DNA from: Gellertiella hungarica
GTDB lineage: Bacteria > Pseudomonadota > Alphaproteobacteria > Rhizobiales > Rhizobiaceae
DNA: 64,000 bases
Assembly (NCBI RefSeq): GCF_014197145.1
Contig: NZ_JACIEZ010000013.1
Coordinates: 1 to 64,000 of the forward strand
Direction: 5' to 3'
The number at the start of each line of letters is the position of its first letter. Within the stretch, counting starts at the first letter, position 1. Shown here piece by piece: positions 17,184 to 25,604 of this stretch. A model generated the notes under the pieces. The model was not told where the DNA came from, did no database searches, and was given only the letters and a program-made list of their open reading frames with translations. A program made the position numbers and the translations under genes.

Positions 17184-18206
17184 ATGTCGCTGCTTTCAAT
17201 CTGCATGCCCAGCAACCGAAACCTGGCCGCGTCGCGCAAATCCATCGAAGCCGCGCTCGCCTTCGCCGAGGCCCGCGATGCGCAACTGATCGTGGCCGAC
17301 AATTCGGAGGATGCGGAAAAGGCGGCCTGGTGGCAGGGCCGGTCGGACCGGCTGCACATGCTGGATACCAGGGGGAAGGCCGTTTTCGACAATTACCTCG
17401 CCACCATCATGGCTGCGCAGACGCCGTTCATCCTCCAACTGGGCGATGACGACATGATCGGTATCGATGCTTCCGTCCCATCCTTCGATCTCGCGACGCT
17501 GCCGGATGACTTCATGGGCGTAAGGCCCAGAACCGAGCTGACGGTCACCGGGCAGGGTGTGGTCCGCAGCAAGACCTTCTCGATCGATTCGCCGACCCCT
17601 TCCGGGCGGATTCGCGAATACAGCGAGAAGGCGAAGGGCGACAACAGCGCTTTCTACAGCATCTTCCGCAGGGAGCCGTATCTGGGGCTGATGCGGCTGT
17701 TCGGCAATCATCACCCGATCAAGGGAGGCTTCGCGGACTGGGCCATGGCGCTTGCGCTCTTTGCCTATGGGCGAATGGCCTACGATCCAAGCATCATATA
17801 CCAGTACAACGCCGACCAGTGGTCGACGCCCGAGAAGACGGCAGCGAGAAACCTGCAGCTTTTCCAGGACGTGGGCATGCCGCCGCATACCACCCTTTTC
17901 CAGCCTCTCCTGATGACGCTGGACGTCTTTACCTTCGTTGCGCGCCCGGGAACGCCGCTCTCGCGCGAGGAAGCCCTGGATGCGATGAGCGTCATCGGTG
18001 GCGAAATGCTGAACGGGTTCCTGAACCAGGTCGTCAGACAGCCGAAGGATTATTCGGAGAAGATCGGCTACCTCGCCGAACTCGCGCGGGCGGAGACGGA
18101 TGCCTTCGCGCGGTTCCAGCTCGCCCTGATCATGGTGGACGATCTGAAGCCCGGATTGAAGGATGCCTATGTGCGCTTCTACCAGATGGCAAACACGGCC
18201 GGGTGA
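17184..18206 (+). CDS. GT2-like glycosyltransferase family protein
   Basis: 340-residue protein with a GT-A-like N-terminus: MSLLSICMPSNRN, then LIVADNSED near 36, and LGDDDMIG near 92 as the metal/nucleotide-sugar Asp motif. The C-terminal half is helical and not recognised. It is transcribed away from the GT41 gene and could act in the same glycosylation process, but there is no direct evidence. The start ATG at 17184 follows GGAG. It ends just before a strong bidirectional terminator. Confidence 0.65.
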   Translation: MSLLSICMPSNRNLAASRKSIEAALAFAEARDAQLIVADNSEDAEKAAWWQGRSDRLHMLDTRGKAVFDNYLATIMAAQTPFILQLGDDDMIGIDASVPSFDLATLPDDFMGVRPRTELTVTGQGVVRSKTFSIDSPTPSGRIREYSEKAKGDNSAFYSIFRREPYLGLMRLFGNHHPIKGGFADWAMALALFAYGRMAYDPSIIYQYNADQWSTPEKTAARNLQLFQDVGMPPHTTLFQPLLMTLDVFTFVARPGTPLSREEALDAMSVIGGEMLNGFLNQVVRQPKDYSEKIGYLAELARAETDAFARFQLALIMVDDLKPGLKDAYVRFYQMANTAG

Positions 18207-18244
18207 CGGCATCGGCAGAAGGCGGGCCTGTGTGCAGGAACAAG

Positions 18245-18267
18245 AAGGGCGGCCCGTGGCCGCCCTT
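18245..18267. terminator. Bidirectional terminator
   Basis: GGGCGGCC and GGCCGCCC arms around CGT, with AAG and TTTG flanks, between the converging GT2-like and bmt genes. Confidence 0.75.
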
Positions 18268-18274
18268 TGTCGTT

Positions 18275-19294
18275 TCAGCCTCGGCCGCGCCGGCCGCGTT
18301 CGCGGCCTCCGCCGGCGGCTTCCTCGCCAGCGGTCTTGTTGCGGAAGGGACCGATCTTTTCCACGATGGTCTCGAGCGTCGGCCGGGGACCGGGGGTGTG
18401 GCTGTCCAGCGCGGCGCGCATCGCTTTCAGGTGCTCGCAGCTCGTGCCGCAGCAGCCGCCGATGATGCGCGCGCCGCCATCGCGGGCGAGGCGCACATAT
18501 TCGGCCATCAGCTCCGGGGTGCCGGAATAGTGGATCTCCGATCCGCGGAATTCCGGGATGCCGCAATTGCCCTTCACCACGATGATGGCTTCGGGGTTGG
18601 CGGCGGTCATGTCGAGGAGGGTGGAGAGGATGTCGGATGCCCCGACGCCACAATTGGCGCCGACGGCAACGGGGCCTTCGCCCACATCGCCGGCCGGCTT
18701 CAGGATATCGCGGGGATGCAGGCCCATCATGGTCTTGCCGGCGGTGTCGAAGGACCCCGTGTAGACGTAGGGCATGCCCACCTTCGTCGCGGCTTCGGCG
18801 GCTGCGCGGATTTCATCCGCCGAGGACATCGTCTCGATCCAGGCAACATCGGCACCGCCGGCCTTGAGGCCTTCGATCTGCTCGACAAAGGCATCGACCG
18901 CATCTTCGTAGCTCAGCGCGCCAAGCGGAATGAGGAGTTCGCCGGTCGGGCCCACCGAGCCGCCGACGATCACCGGGCGACCAGCCTTGTCGGCGACTTC
19001 GCGAGCAATTTCGGCCGCCCGCTTGTTCAGCGCAAAGACACGGTCCGCAGCGTGGTGCAGCTTGAGCCGATGGCGGGTGCCGCCGAAGGAATTCGTGAGG
19101 ATGATGTCTGCGCCCGCATCCACGAAGTCCTGATGCAGCTTGGCGATCCGCTCCGGATGGCTCTCGAGCCACAATTCGGGGGCTTCGCCCGCTTCGAGGC
19201 CCATGGCAAAGAGATTGGTGCCCGTCGCGCCATCGGCGAGCAGCACTCCCTTCTTGGCCAGCAGGTCTGTCAGGGCGTTCTGTGCGGTGGTCAT
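18275..19294 (-). CDS. bmt: Betaine/homocysteine S-methyltransferase family protein
   Basis: 339-residue stand-alone homocysteine-binding barrel, like BHMT and the N-terminal domain of MetH. Motifs are LLADGATGTNLF near 18, NSFGGTRHRL near 68, and the zinc cysteines in GANCG near 213 and IGGCCGT near 291. It would methylate homocysteine to methionine with betaine or another donor. After the domain the C-terminus has an Arg/Gly tail, GGGRERGRRGRG at 328-339, similar to tails on MttB, the folate methyltransferase and the activase. A perfect palindrome lies just upstream. The tail opens the possibility that it takes methyl groups from the corrinoid protein as a split methionine synthase. Confidence 0.87.
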   Translation of the reverse strand: MTTAQNALTDLLAKKGVLLADGATGTNLFAMGLEAGEAPELWLESHPERIAKLHQDFVDAGADIILTNSFGGTRHRLKLHHAADRVFALNKRAAEIAREVADKAGRPVIVGGSVGPTGELLIPLGALSYEDAVDAFVEQIEGLKAGGADVAWIETMSSADEIRAAAEAATKVGMPYVYTGSFDTAGKTMMGLHPRDILKPAGDVGEGPVAVGANCGVGASDILSTLLDMTAANPEAIIVVKGNCGIPEFRGSEIHYSGTPELMAEYVRLARDGGARIIGGCCGTSCEHLKAMRAALDSHTPGPRPTLETIVEKIGPFRNKTAGEEAAGGGRERGRRGRG

Positions 19295-19325
19295 GGGCGC
19301 GTTCCTCGTTGCAACACATAGAATG

Positions 19326-19345
19326 ATATAAAGATATCTTTATAT
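19326..19345. promoter_or_regulatory. Perfect 20-bp palindrome upstream of bmt (ArsR/SahR-type operator candidate)
   Basis: ATATAAAGATATCTTTATAT, 31 bases before the bmt start codon, in an AT-rich stretch that should contain the promoter. AT-rich palindromes of this sort bind ArsR-family repressors, including regulators of the methionine/SAH cycle; assignment to SahR is inference. No ArsR gene is in the window. Confidence 0.65.
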
Positions 19346-19389
19346 GAACCCGAATACGGATTTTGACAAGCGATTTCTGCCGGGCAAGC

Positions 19390-19416
19390 AAAAACCCCGC
19401 CTTTCGGGCGGGGTTT
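19390..19416. terminator. Terminator of the ABC transporter operon
   Basis: CCCCGCC and GGCGGGG arms with a TTTCG loop; on the minus strand the stem is followed by TTTTTG. It lies 24 bases past the stop of the ATP-binding protein gene. Confidence 0.85.
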
Positions 19417-19440
19417 CCTAGTTTGCGGAGTACCGGGGGA

Positions 19441-21054
19441 TCAGGCCGTTTTCTGCTGGCGCTTTGCCAGAACGTCGGTGAGCCAGTCGGTACGCATTTC
19501 CGGAACGGAGGCCAGCAGGTTCTCTGTGTAGGGGTGGAAGGGCGGATTGAAGATCTGCGCCGTCGGCCCCTGTGCGATGATCTCGCCGCGCAGCATCACC
19601 GCCGTGCGGTGGGCGATGCGGCGGACGATGCCGAGATCGTGGGTGATGAAGAGGTAGGAGAGGCCGAGCTCGTCCTGCAGCTTCTTCAGCAGCTTCAGGA
19701 TTTCGTCCGCCACCAGCTGGTCGAGGGCCGAGGTCGGCTCGTCGCAGATGATCAGCTCCGGGTTGGCCGCCAGCGCACGGGCAATCGCGATGCGCTGCTT
19801 CTGGCCGCCGGAAAGGGCGGTCGACAGGCGACCGGCATAATCGACCGGCAGGCCCACCTGGGTGAGAAGCTCGGCGACTCGTTCCTTCGTCTTGGCCGGC
19901 GACATGCCGAAATAGAACTGGGCAGGACGGCCGATGATCTCGCCGATCGTCTGGCGCGGATTGAGCGCCACGTCCGGCAGCTGGTAGATCAGCTGGATGC
20001 GCTGCAGATCCTCGCGGGACCGGTGCTTGTAGTTCGGCGCAAGCTCCTTGCCCTTGAAGGTGACCGTGCCCGAGGTGCGGGCGAGAAGACCGGTGATCAT
20101 GCGCGCCATGGAGCTCTTGCCGGAGCCCGATTCGCCGACCACGGCAACCGTTTCACCTTTCGCAACGGCGATGGAGACGCCCTTGATCACCTCGAAGCTG
20201 CCGTAGGAGGCGCGGACATCCTTCACTTCGAGGAGGGGCTCGTTGTGCTCGACCTTGACGTCTTCGGCGATATGGTCGGCGGCCTTGCGCTCGGAGACGA
20301 GGGCGGCCGTGTAGGCCTCCTTCGGCTGCTGGAGGATCTGCTCGGTGGTGCCGAGCTCGACCATCTTGCCGTGACGCAGCACCATGATCCGGTCGGAAAT
20401 CTGCGCCACCACGGCGAGATCGTGGGTGATGTAGAGCGCGGCGGTGTTGTATTCCTTCACCACCTTCTTGAAGAGCGCGAGCACCTCGATCTGCGTCGTC
20501 ACGTCGAGCGCGGTGGTCGGCTCGTCGAAGACCAGGATGTCGGGGCGGCAGGAGATGGCCATGGCCGCCATGGCGCGCTGAAGCTGACCGCCCGAGACCT
20601 GGTGCGGATAGCGGTCGCCGAAGGTCTGCGGATTGGGCAGGCCGAGCGAGGTGAACAGCTCGATCGCCCACTTGCGGGCTTCGTCCTTGCTCATCAGCCC
20701 GTGCTGGATCGGCATTTCGCAGACCTGATCCATGATGGTGTGCGACGGGTTGAAGGAGGCGGCCGCGCTCTGGGCGATGTAGGCGATGCGCTTGCCGCGC
20801 ATGTCGCGGCGGCCTTCCGCGTCCTGCTTGCGGATGTCGGTGCCGTTGATCAGCACCTCGCCGCCGGTGATGCGGCAGCCGGCGCGGGCATAGGACATGG
20901 CGGAAAGGCCGATGGTGGACTTGCCGGCCCCGGATTCACCGATCAGGCCAAGCACCTCGCCCTTCTTCAGTTCCAGCGAGACATTGTCCACCAGAACCAG
21001 GCCACTGACGGACTCCACGCGGAGATTGTTTATCTTCAGGACGTGTTCGGTCAT
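19441..21054 (-). CDS. Peptide/nickel-type ABC transporter, fused dual ATPase
   Basis: 537-residue ATP-binding protein with two complete nucleotide-binding domains (DppD plus DppF, GsiA-like). Walker A motifs are GESGAGKST at 39-47 and GESGSGKSS near 302; signature motifs are VSGGQLQR and LSGGQKQR, each followed by a Walker B (ILVFDEPT, LIICDEPT). It is the last gene of a four-gene leftward operon, 3 bases after the DppC-like permease. It powers import of the ligand bound by the family-5 binding protein at the head of the operon. Confidence 0.95.
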   Translation of the reverse strand: MTEHVLKINNLRVESVSGLVLVDNVSLELKKGEVLGLIGESGAGKSTIGLSAMSYARAGCRITGGEVLINGTDIRKQDAEGRRDMRGKRIAYIAQSAAASFNPSHTIMDQVCEMPIQHGLMSKDEARKWAIELFTSLGLPNPQTFGDRYPHQVSGGQLQRAMAAMAISCRPDILVFDEPTTALDVTTQIEVLALFKKVVKEYNTAALYITHDLAVVAQISDRIMVLRHGKMVELGTTEQILQQPKEAYTAALVSERKAADHIAEDVKVEHNEPLLEVKDVRASYGSFEVIKGVSIAVAKGETVAVVGESGSGKSSMARMITGLLARTSGTVTFKGKELAPNYKHRSREDLQRIQLIYQLPDVALNPRQTIGEIIGRPAQFYFGMSPAKTKERVAELLTQVGLPVDYAGRLSTALSGGQKQRIAIARALAANPELIICDEPTSALDQLVADEILKLLKKLQDELGLSYLFITHDLGIVRRIAHRTAVMLRGEIIAQGPTAQIFNPPFHPYTENLLASVPEMRTDWLTDVLAKRQQKTA

Positions 21055-21057
21055 GGC

Positions 21058-21891
21058 TTACATCTCCGCCGAGGCGCCGGACGGACGCGCATTGATGGAC
21101 AGGATCCAGTCGACGATCAGGTTGACGCCGATGGTCATGAGGGCGATCGCCATGGCCGGCCAGAGCGGTGCGGGCAGGCCGAAGGAGATGGCCTTGCCGC
21201 TGTCGCGCACCATGCCGCCCCAGTCTGCCAGCGGCGGCTGGATGCCGAGGCCGAGGAAGGAGAGGCCGGCGACGAACAGGAAGTTGAAGCAGAAACGCAG
21301 GCCGAATTCCGAGATCATCGGCGGAAGCGCGTTCGGCAGGATCTCCTTGCGCATCACCCACCACAGGCCTTCGCCGCGCAGCTTCGCCACTTCGACATAT
21401 TCCAGGACCGCGATGTTCATCGAGACCGCGCGGGCCAGACGGAAGACGCGGGTCGAGTCGAGGATGGCGATGGTCATGATCAGCGTCGGAATGGAGGAGC
21501 CAAACATCGAAAGAACGATCAGCGCGAAGACCAGCAGCGGGATCGACAGCATGATGTCGACGAAGCGCGACAGGATCTGGTCGATCACAGGTCCCCCGAC
21601 CACAGCCATGAGACCGGCGATGGTGCCGATGGTGAAGGACAGGATCGTCGTCACCAGGGCCACGCCGATGGTGGTGCGTGCGCCGTAGATGATGCGGCTG
21701 AGGATGTCGCGGCCGATGTTGTCGTTGCCGAGCCAGAATTCCGCCGAGCTGCGGCCGAAGGTCCGGCCGACCGTTTCCGCCTCGCCATAGGGCGCGATCC
21801 AGGGGGCGAAGATCGCCAGGACCAGGAAGAAGGTGACGATGAAGATGCCGACCCAGGCCGACAGAGTGGGTTTGTAGCCAAAGATTTTCAT
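21058..21891 (-). CDS. ABC transporter permease, DppC type
   Basis: 277-residue inner-membrane permease with an N-terminal segment near residues 12-30 and five further membrane spans. The EAA-like loop lies near residue 185 (YVEVAKLRGEGLWWVM). The ATG at 21891 is preferred to the TTG two codons earlier, since the upstream permease ends two bases before it (TGA, TA, ATG). Confidence 0.93.
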   Translation of the reverse strand: MKIFGYKPTLSAWVGIFIVTFFLVLAIFAPWIAPYGEAETVGRTFGRSSAEFWLGNDNIGRDILSRIIYGARTTIGVALVTTILSFTIGTIAGLMAVVGGPVIDQILSRFVDIMLSIPLLVFALIVLSMFGSSIPTLIMTIAILDSTRVFRLARAVSMNIAVLEYVEVAKLRGEGLWWVMRKEILPNALPPMISEFGLRFCFNFLFVAGLSFLGLGIQPPLADWGGMVRDSGKAISFGLPAPLWPAMAIALMTIGVNLIVDWILSINARPSGASAEM

Positions 21892-21893
21892 TA

Positions 21894-22850
21894 TCAATGT
21901 CCCGTGTTCCGCTTGCGCAGGCGCGGATTGACCAGAATGCCGAGGATGTCGGCGATCGTGTTCAGGATGATGAAGGCGCTGGCGAAGACGAGGCCGCAGG
22001 CCTGGACGACCGGAAGGTCGCGCTTCGTCACGCCGTCAACCATGTATTGCCCCATGCCCGGATAGACGAAGACCACCTCGATCACGACCACGCCGACGAT
22101 CAGGTAGGCGAGGTTGAGCGCGATGACGGCGATGATCGGAGCGGCGGCATTCGGCAGCGCATGGCGCATGATCACGCGCGCCCGCGGCAGTCCCTTGAGG
22201 AAGGCCATCTCGATATAGGGCTGGGACATGATCGCGAGCACCGACGAGCGGGTCATGCGCAGCATGTGCGCCGTGACCAGCAGGGTGAGCGTGATCGCGG
22301 GGAGGGCGGTGACGTAGAGCTTCGTCGAGAAGGCCATGTCGGGGAAGACGGTGGCCAGCGACGGGAACCAGCGATGCTTCACCGCGAAGTAGAGGATCAG
22401 CACATAGGCGATGAAGAATTCCGGCACGGAAATCGTGGCGAGCGAGACGATGTTGGCGACGCGATCGATCCACTTGCCTTCGTTGATGGCGGCCAGGATG
22501 CCGAGGCCGACGGAGACGGGCACGGCGATCAGCGCGGCAAAGCCCGCGAGGAACATGGTGTTGCCGAAGCGCGGCGCAATCGATTCGAGAATGTCACGCT
22601 TGTTGGTCAGCGAAACCCCGAGGTCGCCCTGAAGCACGCCCGTGAACCACTCGAGGTAGCGGATGTAGGCGGGCCGGTCGAGGCCGAGTTCGAGGCGGAA
22701 GGCCGCAAGCGTTTCCGGCGTCGCGCCCTGGCCGAGAACGGCACTGGCCACGTCGCCCGGGAGCATTTCGGTCGCGGCGAAGATCAGGATGCTGATGGCA
22801 AACAGGGTCAATAAACCAAGGACGACCCTGGTTATGAGCAAACGGAACAT
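21894..22850 (-). CDS. ABC transporter permease, DppB type
   Basis: 318-residue inner-membrane permease. It begins MFRLLITRVVLGLLTLF, the usual DppB N-terminal span, and has the family's large periplasmic loop (LGLDRPAYIRYLEWFTGVLQGDLGVS region) and the coupling loop near 215 (FLKGLPRARVIMRHALPN). The start at 22850 is chosen over an upstream in-frame Met because it gives the conserved N-terminus and follows GGGGAC. It pairs with the DppC-type permease. Confidence 0.93.
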   Translation of the reverse strand: MFRLLITRVVLGLLTLFAISILIFAATEMLPGDVASAVLGQGATPETLAAFRLELGLDRPAYIRYLEWFTGVLQGDLGVSLTNKRDILESIAPRFGNTMFLAGFAALIAVPVSVGLGILAAINEGKWIDRVANIVSLATISVPEFFIAYVLILYFAVKHRWFPSLATVFPDMAFSTKLYVTALPAITLTLLVTAHMLRMTRSSVLAIMSQPYIEMAFLKGLPRARVIMRHALPNAAAPIIAVIALNLAYLIVGVVVIEVVFVYPGMGQYMVDGVTKRDLPVVQACGLVFASAFIILNTIADILGILVNPRLRKRNTGH

Positions 22851-22956
22851 GCAGTCGTCCCCAGTCAATTTGCGATGATCGTGGCCGCTGCTGCAGGGCA
22901 TAATGGCCCGACACTGTCACGCAGAGGCACTGTCATTACCACTCAAGGAAAGGAAC

Positions 22957-22974
22957 CAGGCCGCTTCCGGCCTG
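22957..22974 (-). other. Intercistronic stem-loop after the binding protein gene
   Basis: CAGGCCG / CGGCCTG with a 4-base loop, between the binding-protein stop and the permease start. Such hairpins commonly stabilise the upstream message so that binding protein is made in excess. Confidence 0.5.
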
Positions 22975-22998
22975 ATTCCATCTCGTTTCAGGCCGCTA

Positions 22999-24594
22999 TC
23001 AGGCGAACCATGCCTTTTCTGCGAGGCGCTGGTCGGCCAGGTCGTAGCGGGCATGCGGCGTGACGCCGGCGATCTTCGGCGAGTAGCCGTCGAGGTAGTC
23101 GGAGATGGCGAAGCAGATCATGCCGCCGTCGTCCGAGATCATTTCCTGGGCCTTGAAATAGAGCTCCTTGCGCTTCGCGTTGTCGAGCTCGATGCGGGCT
23201 TCCGAGATGATCTTGTCGAATTCGGGCTTGCGCCAGTCGCTGTCGTTCCAGTCCGAAGCCGAACCGTAGACCTGCGAGAGCGTGGCGTCTGCCGACATGC
23301 GGCGGCCCCAGTACACGGCGCAGAAGGGAACCTTCAGCCAGACGTTATCCCAGTAGCCGTCACCGGATACCTTGGTCACGGTCAGGTCGATGCCGGCCTT
23401 CTTCAGCGACTCCTGGTAGATGGAGGCGCAGTCAACCGCCGAGCTCCATGCACCTTCCGAGGTCTGGAGTTCGACCTTGCCGGAGATGCCGGCCTTCTTG
23501 AAGTGGAAGGCGGCCTTGTCCGGATCGTACGGACGCTGCGGCAGGTTGGTGTTGTAGAAGGGGTTGAGGGCGTCGAGCGTGTGGTCGTTGCCCGGAACGG
23601 CGTAGCCGCTGAACACCGACTGGATGATCTGGTCGCGGTCGATGCCGTACTTCAGGGCGGTGCGCAGGTCCTTGTTGGTGAAGGGGTCCATGGTCACGCG
23701 CGACACGAAGCAGTAGCGGTTGCCGGTGCCCTTGGTGCGGACGACCTTGACGTTCTCGTCCTGCATCAGCAGGTCGACGGTGCGGGCGTCGAGGCGGTTG
23801 ATCGCATGGACTTCACCCGACTGAAGGGCGGCCGTACGGGCAGCTGCATCCTGGATGTAGCGGATTTCGACGGTGTCGAAGTTGCCGCGGTTGGCCTTCC
23901 AGTAGTCGCCGCGGTTCTTGAACACGATGCGCACGCCCGGCTCGAAGCTTTCCAGCGTGTAGGCACCGGTGCCGATCGGCTTGGACCAGTCGTTGAAGTC
24001 CTTCGGAACGACGACGAGGTGGTAGTCGCCCAGGATGACCGGGAAGTCGGCGTTGCCTTCCTTCAGGGTCATGGAAATCTGGGTCGGGGACAGGGCCTTG
24101 ATCTCGGTGATCGGCTCGAGGATGCCCTTGGCCGGAGACTTGGTGTCTTCGCCGCGGTGCAGGCCGATCGAGTAGATGATGTCTTCCGCGTCGAGTTCCT
24201 TGCCGTTCGAGAACTTGATGCCCTTGCGAACGTTGAAGACCCACTCGGCGGCGCCGGGCTTTGCTTCCCAGCTTTCGAAGAGTTCCGGGGTCGGGTTGCC
24301 GGCATCGTCGAACTCGACGAGGCAGTTCATGACGGCCAGCGAGGCGGCGATCATGATGGAGTCAGCATAGGTGCGCGGATCGTAGCTGTCGGAGGCGGAG
24401 CCGCCTTCCATGCCGATGACGAGGGCGCCGCCCTTCTTGGCGTCTTCGGCCTTGGCTACCTTGCTGAACAGGGTGCCGGCGGCCGGGATGGCGATGCCGA
24501 GCGCGGCTGCGAACTGCACGAATTCGCGGCGGGACATCTTGCCAGTGGCGGCGAGCGCCTCGGCCATCTTCAGCTTGTGTTCAAATTCGGTCAT
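22999..24594 (-). CDS. ABC transporter substrate-binding protein, family 5, Tat-exported
   Basis: 531-residue periplasmic binding protein of the dipeptide/oligopeptide/nickel class. The N-terminus has a twin-arginine signal, S21-R22-R23-E24-F25, then a hydrophobic stretch and a cleavage region near AKAEDA. The mature part follows the family (EWVFNVRKGIKFSNGKEL near 115, a common family-5 block). Tat export suggests folding or cofactor binding before export. Substrate cannot be read from sequence; position between bmt and cobQ and a shared sequence motif with the mttB promoter make a methylated amine, a metal chelate or a corrinoid-related ligand worth testing. Confidence 0.92.
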   Translation of the reverse strand: MTEFEHKLKMAEALAATGKMSRREFVQFAAALGIAIPAAGTLFSKVAKAEDAKKGGALVIGMEGGSASDSYDPRTYADSIMIAASLAVMNCLVEFDDAGNPTPELFESWEAKPGAAEWVFNVRKGIKFSNGKELDAEDIIYSIGLHRGEDTKSPAKGILEPITEIKALSPTQISMTLKEGNADFPVILGDYHLVVVPKDFNDWSKPIGTGAYTLESFEPGVRIVFKNRGDYWKANRGNFDTVEIRYIQDAAARTAALQSGEVHAINRLDARTVDLLMQDENVKVVRTKGTGNRYCFVSRVTMDPFTNKDLRTALKYGIDRDQIIQSVFSGYAVPGNDHTLDALNPFYNTNLPQRPYDPDKAAFHFKKAGISGKVELQTSEGAWSSAVDCASIYQESLKKAGIDLTVTKVSGDGYWDNVWLKVPFCAVYWGRRMSADATLSQVYGSASDWNDSDWRKPEFDKIISEARIELDNAKRKELYFKAQEMISDDGGMICFAISDYLDGYSPKIAGVTPHARYDLADQRLAEKAWFA

Positions 24595-25604
24595 TAAAAA
24601 GTTCTCCTTCTGGTGGTTAATTTTTCACCGGGACATCGTCCAGGCGAATACCGGTACGGTCAGTCCGGAAATTCGAGTCCTTCGTCAGGGGTGCGTCCGC
24701 AGCGATGCGGCCGCGCCGGGAGGCAAGCCCCGGCCGGGTCATTTCGTCGGTGGAGTTGGAGAATGGGCGAAGCCACGCACCGGCGCGCCAAAGCGGGCAC
24801 GCTGCAACGAACGGGTTCGAGGTTATCGCATTCATACCAGAAAGACCCCCCAGTCTGACATATCGACACCGTGTCCGGACTGGTTTCCCGTCTTGGTGCG
24901 GGCTCGACCGGGTCTTGACACGAGAGCGGAACGATCTGTTTCCAAATGGAAACTTATCACTCCCTTGCGACATTCTTGTTTATCGGTAGCAGTGGAACCC
25001 TGTCAGCTGCCGCCTCTTATCGATCGCATGAGGCCTAGCGTAAGGCTTCCCACGCAGAAATCAACTGTTTAACGTGAGCATATATTCACATGGGCTTCAT
25101 CATGCCCACAAACGCGGCGCAAACGGCAAAATGCGACTCTCGCATTGCGTGTGGTTAACAACAATTTTCCACAAGAAGATGCCGGCTCCGCGCCGCGGAC
25201 AATTCCGTGAGAAAAATTCAAATGAGTATAAGACCTTTTGTATTCTGATCGCGTCACCTCCGGGGGCTCAGAAAAAATTCCGCCTTCCGCCATGTTTTTT
25301 TCAAAATTTTTCGTCGGCAAGCCTGCGCTAACCATCCGGTAACAATGTGCCGCTACATCTTCCCCTGCAGCGAGCAATACGCTGCCCTCCCGGATCAGGT
25401 ACTGCGTACCGGGTGGTTGCGGGTTCTGCTGCGTAATGGCGGAACGCCGGCGTTTTCAGGCAAACCGTGCTGCGGACCGTTCGTCCGGGCACGGTTTTCG
25501 CGTTTCCGGACCCGGCCCGATGGCGCGGGCGCGACAGGCCGCCGTCTTGATTCGTGATAGCCTTTTCCTCTACTGGCGCACGGACAGGAAACGAGGCGAG
25601 GACG
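24595..25604. other. 1-kb gap between the ABC operon and cobQ
   Basis: No convincing gene on either strand. The left 350 bases are GC-rich with short overlapping frames lacking start-site support; an inverted repeat is at 24938-24953; 25060-25330 is AT-rich with frequent stops. It must hold the promoters of the leftward ABC operon and of cobQ. No cobalamin-riboswitch box was found in front of cobQ. Confidence 0.5.
24938..24953. promoter_or_regulatory. Inverted repeat GTTTCC-AAAT-GGAAAC, candidate operator of the ABC operon
   Basis: Perfect 6-bp arms with a 4-bp spacer, about 345 bases upstream of the binding-protein start. The core TTCCAAATG-GAA also occurs upstream of mttB (TTCCAAATGCGAA near 9954). 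Regulator unknown. Confidence 0.45.

Noticed and set aside
19363-22065. 900-codon open frame on the plus strand
   Set aside because: It runs antisense to the ABC ATPase and permease genes; composition is that of a high-GC shadow frame (Arg/Asp/His/Gly-rich), with no ribosome binding site or domain.
24613-24989. Overlapping short frames on both strands before the ABC operon
   Set aside because: Mutually overlapping, no start-site support; more likely a leader and regulatory region.
25074-25331. Possible small gene in the gap before cobQ
   Set aside because: AT-rich, no ribosome binding site, odd composition with no family resemblance.
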